Shown here: positions 8,682 through 17,260 of the stretch, in pieces
Layout of the letters: every line of letters begins with the position of its first letter
Numbering within the stretch: the first letter of the stretch is position 1
Origin: AP-15 sp963703745
GTDB taxonomy: Bacteria; Pseudomonadota; Alphaproteobacteria; ATCC43930; CGMCC-115725
Length of the DNA: 64,000 bases
Assembly: GCA_963703745.1 (NCBI GenBank)
Contig: CAVPFL010000007.1
Coordinates: 372,001-436,000 of the forward strand
Direction of reading: 5' to 3'
Program-made: the position numbers and the translations under genes
Notes under the pieces: model-generated
Database searches by the model: none
Seen by the model: the letters and a program-made list of their open reading frames with translations, nothing else
What the model was told of the DNA's origin: nothing

Positions 8682-9670
8682 GGCCTCAAGATTTTACGAT
8701 CGCCGACTGGCTGCCGGCGGGGGTCAGCCTCGACGAAGCGATCACGGTGCTTGCCGGGCTCGCGACGCTGGCGACCGTATTGGCGATGTGGCAGGTGCTG
8801 CGGCCGAATAACGCGTTCGAACGGCGTCTCGAAGAGATCGGGCAGCGCAAAGAAACCCTGCGGCAAGGTGCTCTTGCGGCGGCACGCCGAGGCCGAGAGC
8901 GCACGACCGCCGTCGGAGTGATGCGCGAGACGGTGACGCGCCTCAACCTTTTGCGTTCCAAACACGCCACAGAGGCGCGCAATATGCTCGCCCAGGCCGG
9001 GATTCGGTCGCGGGACGCAATGGTCCGCTACCTCTTTGCAAGAATCACCCTTCCTTTCGCATTCGGTATTGTGCTGCTCGCAGACAGTAATGTGTTTCAC
9101 GTGCTGCCGATCCCGCCCAATTTCGCGTTCGTGCTGCCATTTGTGGGAGTTCTGGCCGGGTTCTATGCTCCGATAGTCTACCTGAGAAATACCGCGGCCA
9201 AGCGCGCCAAGAGTATCAAACTCGCTCTGCCGGACGGGCTCGACCTGATGGTCATCTGCGCCGAGGCCGGGCTCAGCCTCGATGCGGCCCTGGCGCGCGT
9301 CTCCCGCGAGCTCGGCAACGGCTCACCCGAGCTCGCCGAAGAACTCGGCATGACTGCGGCCGAACTGACCTTTCTACCCGAGCGGCGCTTGGCGTTCGAC
9401 AATCTCAACGCGCGGACCAACTCTGACGGGATTCGTGCTGTCGTCAATACGCTGCAGCAGACTGCCAAATTCGGCACTCCGCTGGCCCAGTCTCTGCGAG
9501 TCCTCGCCGCCGAGATGCGACAGGCGCGGATGACGCGGGCAGAGGAGAAAGCAGCACGCCTGCCCGCGTTGCTGACGGTGCCAATGATCCTCTTTATCCT
9601 GCCGTGCCTGTTCATCGTGCTGCTCGGTCCGGCCGCACTCGGCATCATCGACACATTCGCGCACCACTGA
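8678..9670 (+). CDS. tadC: Flp pilus inner-membrane platform protein TadC
   Basis: 330 residues. The N-terminal span is at about 22-42, with spans near 110-130 and 145-165. The T2SSF domain has LPDGLDLMVICAEAGLSLDAAL at about 187-208 and TAKFGTPLAQSLRVLA, and two closely packed C-terminal hydrophobic segments end the protein. It is the partner of TadB and overlaps it by ATGA. A strong palindrome with a T-rich tail follows 50 bases downstream and probably ends the operon. Confidence 0.94.
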   Translation: MRPQDFTIADWLPAGVSLDEAITVLAGLATLATVLAMWQVLRPNNAFERRLEEIGQRKETLRQGALAAARRGRERTTAVGVMRETVTRLNLLRSKHATEARNMLAQAGIRSRDAMVRYLFARITLPFAFGIVLLADSNVFHVLPIPPNFAFVLPFVGVLAGFYAPIVYLRNTAAKRAKSIKLALPDGLDLMVICAEAGLSLDAALARVSRELGNGSPELAEELGMTAAELTFLPERRLAFDNLNARTNSDGIRAVVNTLQQTAKFGTPLAQSLRVLAAEMRQARMTRAEEKAARLPALLTVPMILFILPCLFIVLLGPAALGIIDTFAHH

Positions 9671-9719
9671 CCGCACCCACTCGTCTCTGGCTCACTGGCA
9701 TGCACTGACCAGATCAGAG

Positions 9720-9747
9720 CCGCGGGCCGGCCCGCGGGCATTTCTTT
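9720..9747 (+). terminator. Probable terminator after tadC
   Basis: An 18-base perfect palindrome (CCGCGGGCCGGCCCGCGG at 9720-9737) is followed by GCATTTCTTT. It sits 50 bases after the tadC stop and before the convergent lipoprotein gene. The stem is very GC-rich; the T-tract is imperfect. Confidence 0.5.
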
Positions 9748-9832
9748 CACTCGCTGTTGCGTCGGAGTGACGAACCGTCATGCGGTGCGGCCACAACATC
9801 GGGCCGAGCCTATGCGATCGGTCGAGCCCAGT

Positions 9833-10135
9833 TCAATGGACGTCGACGACCCAGTGCGGGTGATATTGATTGGATTTGATAGCAGAGGACGGGACAGCCG
9901 GGCCCGCAACTGAGAGGGCGCCAGCGGGCCTGGGCGATAACGGGGCCTGGGCCGCGGGTGAGGCGGTCGCGGTGACAGGCACAGACAGCGCCGTATAGGA
10001 TTCCGGCACTAGCGGTGTCGGGGCGGAAGTGTGCGTCACCAGCGGCGCAGTCGCCTCGGCGGCACCGGGCTCGCAGCCGGACAAAACAGCGATTCCGATC
10101 CCGAGACCAAGGCCGACACCAATCCCGACTTTCAT
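9833..10135 (-). CDS. Small putative lipoprotein next to TadD
   Basis: 100 residues. A Gly/Val-rich signal peptide ends in a lipobox, VLSGC at residues 17-21, so the mature protein should be lipid-anchored. The remainder is Pro/Ala/Ser/Thr-rich and of low complexity, with no recognised domain. The start has a good ribosome site (GGAGAAGGG). It follows the TadD-like gene in the same direction by about 110 bases and faces tadC, so a role at the cell-envelope end of the pilus machine is possible but only inferred from position. Confidence 0.65.
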   Translation of the reverse strand: MKVGIGVGLGLGIGIAVLSGCEPGAAEATAPLVTHTSAPTPLVPESYTALSVPVTATASPAAQAPLSPRPAGALSVAGPAVPSSAIKSNQYHPHWVVDVH

Positions 10136-10244
10136 GAAGGCCCTTCTCCGTCGGCCGGTTTGTTGCCCGGAGGACCGCTCATGATGCGAGCGGCGGGCAG
10201 AGGGCCACCAACACCGAAGCTCTGTCCTTCGGTGCTGCTTTGGC

Positions 10245-11081
10245 TTAGGAGGTTGTTGGCGCGCTGGGCGTCAATATCGCTCGGCTGCGCGCCTCCGGCG
10301 AAAGCTCGCGCAATGTTGCGTAATAAGCCAGGTTGTGCTCGACCGAAGCGTCATCGAGATCTATCCGATTGAGCCGAGCCGCCTCCGCGAGGTTTCCCCT
10401 CAATCCGTAGATTAGCGCCAGGGTCTGCCGCTCCTGTGGTGATGCGCCGGGTGCCATGGCCACCGGCTGCAAGGTGGCTACGGCCAAAGCATAATCGCCA
10501 CTCAACGCAAGCGACAGAGCGAGATTGGTGGTCAGTGCCGGATCATTCGGCGCGGCAGCAAGACCGCGCCGATACCACGCCTGCGCCTCCGCATGCTCAC
10601 CCGAAAAATCCTTGGCGACCCCAAACAGCAGCAGCACCTTGGGGTCATCCGGGCTCAGGGCATACGCCTTGCCGAGGGGATCGAGTGCGAGCGCCGGCTT
10701 GCCCGACTTCAAAAAGGCCTTGGCCAGCCCCACCAGTGCCGGCTGGTATTGCTGGTTACGGAGCAGCGCATTGTTGTAACTAACAATCGCTTCGTTGACC
10801 GACCCCATCGCCAGCAGCACATCGCCCGCCGCGGCAAGGGGGGCCGGATTTAGCGGGGCGACCTCTGCGGCACGCCGAAAAACGCCGAGGGCGTTGACGA
10901 GGTCGCCGCCGCCCTGCGCAGCGGCTCCGATGCGCATCAGCGAGTCGTAGCTCGGCACGGCACCGCCGCCGTCGCGCCCGTTGGCGCTCTGCAGGTCGAG
11001 ATGGAAGGGATCGGCCCCGCAGCCCGCCAACCCCAATACGGCCACGATCACAACGAGCACGAGCGCGGAGGAGCGCCTCAT
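10245..11081 (-). CDS. TadD-like TPR lipoprotein
   Basis: 278 residues from the ATG at 11081, chosen because it gives a clean lipoprotein signal (MRRSSALVLVVIVAVLGLAGC). An in-frame TTG at 11132 has a stronger AAAGGGGG site and would add 17 His/Arg-rich residues, so the start is not certain. The mature part has about five TPR-like repeats (ALGVFRRAAEVAPLNPAPLAAAGDVLLAMG, AQAWYRRGLAAAPNDPALTTNLALSL). TadD proteins are TPR lipoproteins needed for Tad-pilus assembly, likely for secretin biogenesis. It lies next to, and convergent with, the cpaB-tadC operon. Confidence 0.8.
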   Translation of the reverse strand: MRRSSALVLVVIVAVLGLAGCGADPFHLDLQSANGRDGGGAVPSYDSLMRIGAAAQGGGDLVNALGVFRRAAEVAPLNPAPLAAAGDVLLAMGSVNEAIVSYNNALLRNQQYQPALVGLAKAFLKSGKPALALDPLGKAYALSPDDPKVLLLFGVAKDFSGEHAEAQAWYRRGLAAAPNDPALTTNLALSLALSGDYALAVATLQPVAMAPGASPQERQTLALIYGLRGNLAEAARLNRIDLDDASVEHNLAYYATLRELSPEARSRAILTPSAPTTS

Positions 11082-11274
11082 TCCGAGCCATGCCGAGCCA
11101 TGGCCCGACATATGATGATGTCGTCGATGCAAGCCGATCCCCCTTTAACCAAATTATGCAAAAGGGCGCTGGCATTGCGCTCAGAATTTCAAGTATCTAA
11201 GAGATACAACAGCTTACAATCCTTCTGGCGACGCAACATCGCCGCTCGCCGAGCGAATTGGGGATTGAGCCCGT

Positions 11275-13941
11275 CTATTTTGTCGCAGCCGCCACCTTGG
11301 CGGCGACCGCGCGCTCGACGGCGACGAGCGCGGCTTCGGCCGAAGCGGCCTCGGGACCGCCCGCCTGAGCCAAGTCGGCGCGACCCCCGCCGCCCTTGCC
11401 GCCCAGCGCTTCAGCGCCGAGGCGCACCAGCTCGACCGCATCGAAACGGCTCGTCAGATCAGGGGTGACTCCGACAACGAGCGCCGCCTTACCGTCGGCG
11501 CGTGAGACGATCGCCACGACGCCCGAGCCGATCCGGTGCTTCAGATCGTCGGCCAGCGATTTGAGCTCGCGCCCGGGGACGCCGTCGACCACGCGGGCAT
11601 CAAAAGGGATCTGGCCGATGCGTTTCTCGGTCGATTTGCGGCTCGGGCCGGCATTCGCCAGCACCCGGCGAACCTCGGCGAGCTCACGCTCGAGCCGCCG
11701 GCGCTCCTCGACCACCCCGGCGATCCGAGCCGGCAGTTCGGCTGGGCTGGTCCGCAATGCGGCTGCAGCCTGCCGTAAAATTTCTTCCTCGCCGGTAACG
11801 AAGACTTCGGCCGCGCCACCAGTCAGCGCTTCGATACGGCGCACCCCAGACGCGATCGCCGTCTCGCCAACGATCTTGAACAATCCGATATCGCCGGTGC
11901 GGCGAACGTGCGTGCCGCCGCAGAGCTCGACCGAGAAAGGCCGGTCTTCATCACCCGCGCCCCCCATTGCGACTACCCGCACCTCGTCGCCGTACTTCTC
12001 GCCAAAGAGAGCCAGTGCGCCCTCGGCCACGGCGCGATCCGGCGTCAGGAGGCGCGTTTGCACCGCGCTGTTCGCCCGAATGCGTTCGTTGACCTCCGTC
12101 TCGATCGCCAGAATATCTTCGGCGGTCAGCGCTCTTGGATGACTAAAGTCAAAGCGTAGCCGGTCGGGGGCGACGAGCGAGCCTTTTTGCGTTACATGCT
12201 TACCCAGTCGCTGCCGCAGTGCCTCGTGCAGCAAGTGGGTCACCGAATGGTTGGCGCGCAATTGCCGCCGGCGGCGGCCGTCTACCCTGAGCTCGACCGC
12301 GTCACCCTCCTTCAACACGCCGCGGGTCACATTGCCGAGATGGACGTGCAGGTCGCCCGCTTTCTTTATCGTGTCGCGCACGGCCAGCTCGGCGCCGCCG
12401 GCCGAAAAGACGATGCCGGTATCACCAACTTGACCGCCGGCCTCTGCATAGAACGGCGTCTGGTTGACGATCAGCGCGACGTCGTCTCCGAGCACCGCCT
12501 CGGCAGTGCGCTCGCCATTCCGCATGATTGTCAGCACCACGCCTTCGGCGCTCTCGGTCTCGTAGCCGAGGAACTCGGTGGCGCCAAGTTGCTCACGCAA
12601 GGCAAACCATACCGTTTCCGTCGCCGCCTCGCCGGAGCCGATCCAGCTCCTGCGCGCCTCCTCGCGCTGCCGCGCCATTGCTCTTTCGAAGCCCTCGACG
12701 GCCACCTTGCGGCCCTGTCCACGCAGCACGTCCTCGGTGAGATCGAGCGGAAAGCCGTACGTGTCGTACAGCCGGAAAGCGATTTCGCCGGGTAAGGTCT
12801 CGCCCGGTCCGAGGCGAGAAGTCTCTTCATCGAGCAACCGAAGGCCGCGGTCGAGCGTCTGCTTGAAGTTTGTTTCCTCGAGCCGCAAGGTCTCGGTGAT
12901 CAAGGCTTGGGCGCGCAACAATTCCGGATAGGCTGCGCCCATCTGCTGCATCAAGCTCGGCACCAGCCGCCAAATCATGGGCTCCCTGCATCCCAGGATG
13001 TGCGCATGGCGCATTGCGCGGCGCATGATGCGGCGCAGCACATAACCGCGTCCTTCCTTGCTCGGCAGCACGCCATCGGCGATCAGGAACGCCGAGGCGC
13101 GCAAGTGGTCGGCGATGACGCGATGCGAAACCGCATGCTCCCCGTCGGGCGCGACACCCGACATTTCGGCTGAGGCCAGGATCAGCGTGCGGAACAGGTC
13201 GATGTCGTAATTGTCGTGCTTGCCCTGCAACACCGCCGCGATGCGTTCGAGCCCCATGCCGGTATCGACCGAGGCGCGCGGCAACGGAACACGTCCCCCA
13301 CTGGCCAGCTGCTCGAACTGCATGAAGACGAGGTTCCAGATTTCGACGAAGCGATCGCCTTCCGTCTCGGCGCTCCCTGGCAGACCGCCCGGGATCGACT
13401 CACCGTGATCGTAGAAGATTTCCGAGCAAGGACCGCAGGGCCCCACATCGCCCATCGCCCAAAAGTTGTCGGAGGTTGCGATGCGGATAATCTTCGACGA
13501 AGGCAGCCCGGCGATTTTCGCCCACAACCCAGCCGCCTCGTCATCCTCCGCATACACGGTTACCAGAAGGCGATCGCGCGAAAGCCCGAATTCGCGGGTG
13601 ATCAGGTTCCAGGCGAGCTCAATCGCCCGATCCTTGAAATAGTCGCCGAACGAAAAGTTGCCGAGCATCTCGAAGAAGGTGTGATGCCGGGCGGTATAGC
13701 CGACATTTTCCAGATCGTTGTGCTTGCCGCCGGCACGTACGCATTTCTGTGCGGTGACGGCACGCTGGTAGGACCGCTTCTCCAGTCCGGTGAAGAGGTT
13801 TTTGAACTGAACCATTCCGGCATTGGTGAACAACAATGTCGGATCGTTGCGCGGCACAAGCGGGCTCGACGGTAAGACCTCATGCCCATAACGAGCAAAG
13901 TAGTCGAGAAACGCCGCGCGGATATCGTTGGTCGTCTGCAT
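11275..13941 (-). CDS. alaS: Alanyl-tRNA synthetase
   Basis: 888 residues, normal for AlaRS. The ATG at 13941 (MQTTNDIRAAFLDYFARYGHE) matches the family N-terminus; an ATG ten codons earlier is possible. The class II catalytic core includes LLFTNAGMVQFK and GDVGPCGPCSEI. The editing domain has the zinc-ligand pairs HSVTH near residue 555 and CGGTH near 655, and the C-Ala domain ends the protein. It charges tRNA-Ala and clears mischarged Ser/Gly. A 161-bp MITE-like element lies about 100 bases upstream of the start, in the likely promoter area. Confidence 0.98.
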   Translation of the reverse strand: MQTTNDIRAAFLDYFARYGHEVLPSSPLVPRNDPTLLFTNAGMVQFKNLFTGLEKRSYQRAVTAQKCVRAGGKHNDLENVGYTARHHTFFEMLGNFSFGDYFKDRAIELAWNLITREFGLSRDRLLVTVYAEDDEAAGLWAKIAGLPSSKIIRIATSDNFWAMGDVGPCGPCSEIFYDHGESIPGGLPGSAETEGDRFVEIWNLVFMQFEQLASGGRVPLPRASVDTGMGLERIAAVLQGKHDNYDIDLFRTLILASAEMSGVAPDGEHAVSHRVIADHLRASAFLIADGVLPSKEGRGYVLRRIMRRAMRHAHILGCREPMIWRLVPSLMQQMGAAYPELLRAQALITETLRLEETNFKQTLDRGLRLLDEETSRLGPGETLPGEIAFRLYDTYGFPLDLTEDVLRGQGRKVAVEGFERAMARQREEARRSWIGSGEAATETVWFALREQLGATEFLGYETESAEGVVLTIMRNGERTAEAVLGDDVALIVNQTPFYAEAGGQVGDTGIVFSAGGAELAVRDTIKKAGDLHVHLGNVTRGVLKEGDAVELRVDGRRRRQLRANHSVTHLLHEALRQRLGKHVTQKGSLVAPDRLRFDFSHPRALTAEDILAIETEVNERIRANSAVQTRLLTPDRAVAEGALALFGEKYGDEVRVVAMGGAGDEDRPFSVELCGGTHVRRTGDIGLFKIVGETAIASGVRRIEALTGGAAEVFVTGEEEILRQAAAALRTSPAELPARIAGVVEERRRLERELAEVRRVLANAGPSRKSTEKRIGQIPFDARVVDGVPGRELKSLADDLKHRIGSGVVAIVSRADGKAALVVGVTPDLTSRFDAVELVRLGAEALGGKGGGGRADLAQAGGPEAASAEAALVAVERAVAAKVAAATK

Positions 13942-14042
13942 GGACAAATTCTGGCCCTCGGCGGCCGCCATACAAGAGGTGCGGCGCCGCGTTATCGCAG
14001 GCCATGGGCGCGATTGTCCAGAAGCGGCGGAGGTCCGGTAGG

Positions 14043-14203
14043 CCTAGCAGGCTGCGGAAAAAGTCCGAATTTGAAAAAAATGGTCATTAAATCGGCTCGA
14101 AACGCAAACTGCACCCTCGTTAAATCAATGGGTTACCAAGCCACCAAGACTGCCGGACTGCACCAGAAACACCGCTCAGCGACTTTTTCCGCAACCTGCT
14201 AGG
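14043..14203. mobile_element. 161-bp MITE-like element with terminal inverted repeats
   Basis: Ends are a 23-base inverted repeat with one mismatch: the left arm at 14043-14065 begins CCTAGCAGG and carries GCGGAAAAAGTC; the right arm at 14181-14203 is its complement ending CCTGCTAGG. The 115-base interior is AT-richer than its surroundings and has no coding capacity. Such ends (AGCAGG.TGCGGAAAAAGTC) look like those of a bacterial DNA transposon; the family is not assigned. The outermost CCTAG/CTAGG could partly reflect a palindromic target. Confidence 0.75.
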
Positions 14204-14208
14204 GGGGG

Positions 14209-14637
14209 TCAGCGCAGCCGCGCTGCTACCGCTGGAAGGCTGGCAATGTCGATGCCGTGACGGGCGGCTTCGGCGACGAGGGCGAGCGGGTCGGCGCCCT
14301 CGCGCATCCGGGCGAGGGCCCAAAGCAGTGCCGAGCGGGTGCCGCTGCGGCAATGCGCGACGACCGGTGCTGGGGCATCGCGCAAGGTCGCGGCGAATGC
14401 ATCGACGTCGCCCCGTGACAATGTCGCGGCGGTGATTGGGATATGATGATAGGCGAGCCCGTGCGCCTTGGCGATGCGCCGCGCCTCAGCAGCCGGCAGC
14501 TGTCCCTGGTCTTCGCCATCGGGACGGTTGTTGACGATCGTGCGCACCCCTGCGCGCGCCAGCGCCTCGATATCGGGGCGATCGAGCCGGCCGGTGACGC
14601 TCAATCCGGGCGCCACGGAAATGAGGTGTGGTGCCAT
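14209..14637 (-). CDS. TIGR01244 family phosphatase-like protein (Blh N-domain type)
   Basis: 142 residues. The fold is that of the dual-specificity-phosphatase-like TIGR01244/DUF442 family: GLSVTGRLDRPDIEALARAGVRTIVNNRPDGE near the N-terminus and the Cys loop HCRSGTRS at about residues 93-100, the signature HC..G.R of PTP-type enzymes. Family members are often fused to, or placed near, metallo-beta-lactamase persulfide dioxygenases in sulfide metabolism. One such dioxygenase lies at 31-32 kb here but is not adjacent. Substrate unknown. Confidence 0.8.
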   Translation of the reverse strand: MAPHLISVAPGLSVTGRLDRPDIEALARAGVRTIVNNRPDGEDQGQLPAAEARRIAKAHGLAYHHIPITAATLSRGDVDAFAATLRDAPAPVVAHCRSGTRSALLWALARMREGADPLALVAEAARHGIDIASLPAVAARLR

Positions 14638-14703
14638 TCTGCTTCCCCGGTTATCTGCGGGCGCGAAGCTTCGCAGCCCGTGAGCCAGCCGTCACCAGAA
14701 AAA

Positions 14704-15177
14704 TCAAGCGGCGAACTGCGGCGGCCGCTGCACCAGGTCGCTGGCGCGAATCCAGAACCGCTCAAGCCGGCGAAGGGTCACGCCGACGGCCTGAAGATCG
14801 TCCACATGGACTGTGGCCTGCGGCAGCATATCGAAATGGCGTTGAAGCATGACGCTCACTCGATCGCGCAGCTTCGTTCCCTTCTCCGTCAGACGAACGC
14901 GTATCGAGCGGCGGTCGTGCAGCGAGCGCTCCTGCACCAGATAGCCGTTTTCGACCATCTTCTTGACGTTGTAGGAGACGTTCGAGCCGAGATAGCACCC
15001 GCGTAGCGTCAGCTCGCCGACGGTCATCTCCGCGTCTCCGATGTTGAACAACATCATCCCCTGGACGTTGTTGATGTCGTGGATGCCGAGACCCTCGAGC
15101 TCAAGCTTCACCACCTCCAGGAAATGGCGGTGTAGGCGCTCGATCAGCGAAATTACGTCGAGATACGCGTTGGTCAT
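14704..15177 (-). CDS. MarR-family transcriptional regulator, LdtR-like
   Basis: 157 residues. A winged-helix domain at about 35-110 carries MTVGELTLRGCYLGSNVSYNVKKMVENGYLVQERSLHDRRSIRVRLTEKG as the recognition helix and wing, close to the alphaproteobacterial LdtR group. LdtR members control cell-wall L,D-transpeptidase and stress genes in rhizobia and relatives. The protein begins at ATG 15177 and precedes the TIGR01244 gene in the same direction; the mmsB gene upstream runs the same way. The target cannot be read from the window. Confidence 0.85.
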   Translation of the reverse strand: MTNAYLDVISLIERLHRHFLEVVKLELEGLGIHDINNVQGMMLFNIGDAEMTVGELTLRGCYLGSNVSYNVKKMVENGYLVQERSLHDRRSIRVRLTEKGTKLRDRVSVMLQRHFDMLPQATVHVDDLQAVGVTLRRLERFWIRASDLVQRPPQFAA

Positions 15178-15243
15178 CCGAACCTCGTTTGGCGGCGATA
15201 GGGCGCAGATTAGCGCCGGTTTGTAAATTTATCGTTTCAAATT

Positions 15244-16137
15244 TTAACCTGGGCCTTTCGCAATGAAGCGATAGATCCCCGAAAAATCAAGTCCACCCAT
15301 GCCCTCGTCGACGAATAGCTGGTAGAGATTGGCAGCCACCGAACCAAGCGGTGTTGCTGCCGCACTCGCTCCGGCTGCTTGCTGCGCCAGTCGGAGGTCC
15401 TTCAGCATCATCGCGGCGGTGAAGCCTGCCGCATAATCGCGATTGGCTGGCGAAGCCGGAACCGGACCCGGCACCGGGCAATAGCTCGTCAGCGCCCAGC
15501 ATTGGCCCGAGGATCTGGCGCTAATGTCGAACAATGTCTGAGCCGCGAGCCCAAGCCGATCTGCGAGCGAGAAGGCCTCGCAGACCGCGATCATCGAAGC
15601 GCCTAGGATCATGTTGTTGCAGATCTTTGCGGCCTGGCCATTGCCCGACGGCCCGGCGTGGACGACCGTCCGCCCCATGGCCGCCAATACCGGCCGGCCA
15701 CGCTCAAACACCTCGACCTTGCCGCCCACCATGATGGTCAGGCTCGCCGTTTCTGCGCCGACCACCCCGCCCGAAACGGGCGCATCGAGCATGTCGAAGC
15801 GGGTATCGGCCGCGGCTGTTGCGACGGCGCGCGCTGTCTCGACATCGATCGTCGAGCAGTCGATCAACAGAGCACCCTTGCGGGCGTGCGCGAGCACCCC
15901 GCCGTCCCCGAGATAGACCGAGCGCACGTCGGGACCGGCGGGCAACATCGTGATCACGATCTCGCCTATCGCGGCGGCCTCGGCCGCTGACGCCGCGGCC
16001 CGGCCGCCGTTCGTAGCCAGCGCCTCGGCCCTCCCCCTGACGAGATCGAAGCCGGTCACCTGATGCCCGGCCTTGGCAAGATTGGCCGCCATCGGCGCGC
16101 CCATGTTGCCGAGACCGATAAAGCCGATCGTCGCCAT
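15244..16137 (-). CDS. mmsB: 3-hydroxyisobutyrate dehydrogenase
   Basis: 297 residues. The NAD-binding Rossmann motif is GFIGLGNMGAPMAANL at residues 4-19, followed by the substrate motif DAPVSGGVVGAE at about 120 and the catalytic-Lys segment GNGQAAKICNNM at about 165-175. It oxidises 3-hydroxyisobutyrate to methylmalonate semialdehyde in valine breakdown. It is the last of three same-strand genes with an acyl-CoA dehydrogenase and a 3-hydroxyisobutyryl-CoA hydrolase, which gives consecutive pathway steps and supports the specific name. Confidence 0.93.
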   Translation of the reverse strand: MATIGFIGLGNMGAPMAANLAKAGHQVTGFDLVRGRAEALATNGGRAAASAAEAAAIGEIVITMLPAGPDVRSVYLGDGGVLAHARKGALLIDCSTIDVETARAVATAAADTRFDMLDAPVSGGVVGAETASLTIMVGGKVEVFERGRPVLAAMGRTVVHAGPSGNGQAAKICNNMILGASMIAVCEAFSLADRLGLAAQTLFDISARSSGQCWALTSYCPVPGPVPASPANRDYAAGFTAAMMLKDLRLAQQAAGASAAATPLGSVAANLYQLFVDEGMGGLDFSGIYRFIAKGPG

Positions 16138-16164
16138 CTCGCGCTTTCCTCTCGTTCAACAGTC

Positions 16165-17256
16165 TTAGGCGAAGCGGAGCTCGCGCTCGCCGATCGGCGC
16201 GAAATAGGATTCGACGATGTCGTCGCTCACTTCGAGCAATGTCGCCGGCCGCCAACGCGGGGCCTGGTCCTTGTCGATCAGCATCGCGCGCACACCCTCG
16301 TAAAAGTCATGCGCCGCCATAAAATGCTGCGTCAGCCGGTACTCGAGGGCGAGTGCGGCTTCAAGATCATAATCGCGCCCGATCACCAGCTGGCGCAGGG
16401 TGATCTTGAGACTTGTCGGTGATCTTGTCAGCAATCCCGCGCGCGCCTCCGTCGCCCAGCCGGCATGGGCGCCACCGGCTGTCGCCTCCGCATCGAGAGC
16501 GTCGAGAATCTCGTCGACAGTGCCGCCGGCAAAGCACCGGTCGATCGCCGGCCGCAATGCAACGAGCGGCGCCGGGCCGGGATCCTTGGCGAAGCGGGCG
16601 AGTGTTGCATCGATCTCGCCGCGCTCCCTCCCCTTCTCCCAGGCGATCCGGCTGAGTTCGTCGACCAACTCCGCAACCCGGTCGCACGGCACAAAGTGAG
16701 TGGCAAAGCCGCAATAGAGCGTGTCGCCCGCTCCTAATCGGGCGCCGGTCAAGCCCAGATAGCGGCCGAGGTGCCCGGGGCAGTGGTTCAGAAAGCGCGT
16801 TGCCCCGATATCGGGGAACAGACCGATCGCGGTCTCCGGCATGGCGAAGAGGGTTCGGTCGGTGGCGATGCGATAGGCGCCGTTGACCGAAATCCCGGCC
16901 CCACCCCCCATCGTGATCCCGTCGATGATCGCGATGTAAGGCTTGGGGAAGCGATGGATGCGACGGATCAGCTCGTACTCTTCGCGAAAGAACACGGACG
17001 GCAGATTGGGATCGCCGCTGATCCCGCGGCCCGCCTCGTAGACCGCGCGCACATCGCCGCCGGCGCAGAAGGCGCGCTCGCCGGCGCCGCGCACGATCAC
17101 GGCATGGATCGAGGGGTCCTTGGCCCAGGCGCGCAAAGCCGGAGCGAAGCGCCGGTAGTTGTCGAGGGTCAGTGCATTGAGTGCCTTCGGCCGATTGATC
17201 ATCAGGGTCGCAAGGCCGCCCTCGCGGCCGAGCAGAATCTCGTCGCTGCCGCTCAT
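16165..17256 (-). CDS. 3-hydroxyisobutyryl-CoA hydrolase (enoyl-CoA hydratase/isomerase family)
   Basis: 363 residues, the length of HIBCH rather than a simple crotonase. The ATG at 17256 is chosen because it follows the stop of the upstream gene by 4 bases and has a GAGG site. Crotonase-fold motifs: MINRPKALNALT near 18, the oxyanion segment ERAFCAGGDVRAVYE near 60, and TMGGGAGISVNGAYRIATD near 115-133 with PETAIGLFPDIGAT. It hydrolyses 3-hydroxyisobutyryl-CoA in valine catabolism. A crotonase of other specificity is less likely given its neighbours. Confidence 0.9.
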   Translation of the reverse strand: MSGSDEILLGREGGLATLMINRPKALNALTLDNYRRFAPALRAWAKDPSIHAVIVRGAGERAFCAGGDVRAVYEAGRGISGDPNLPSVFFREEYELIRRIHRFPKPYIAIIDGITMGGGAGISVNGAYRIATDRTLFAMPETAIGLFPDIGATRFLNHCPGHLGRYLGLTGARLGAGDTLYCGFATHFVPCDRVAELVDELSRIAWEKGRERGEIDATLARFAKDPGPAPLVALRPAIDRCFAGGTVDEILDALDAEATAGGAHAGWATEARAGLLTRSPTSLKITLRQLVIGRDYDLEAALALEYRLTQHFMAAHDFYEGVRAMLIDKDQAPRWRPATLLEVSDDIVESYFAPIGERELRFA

Positions 17257-17260
17257 AGCC

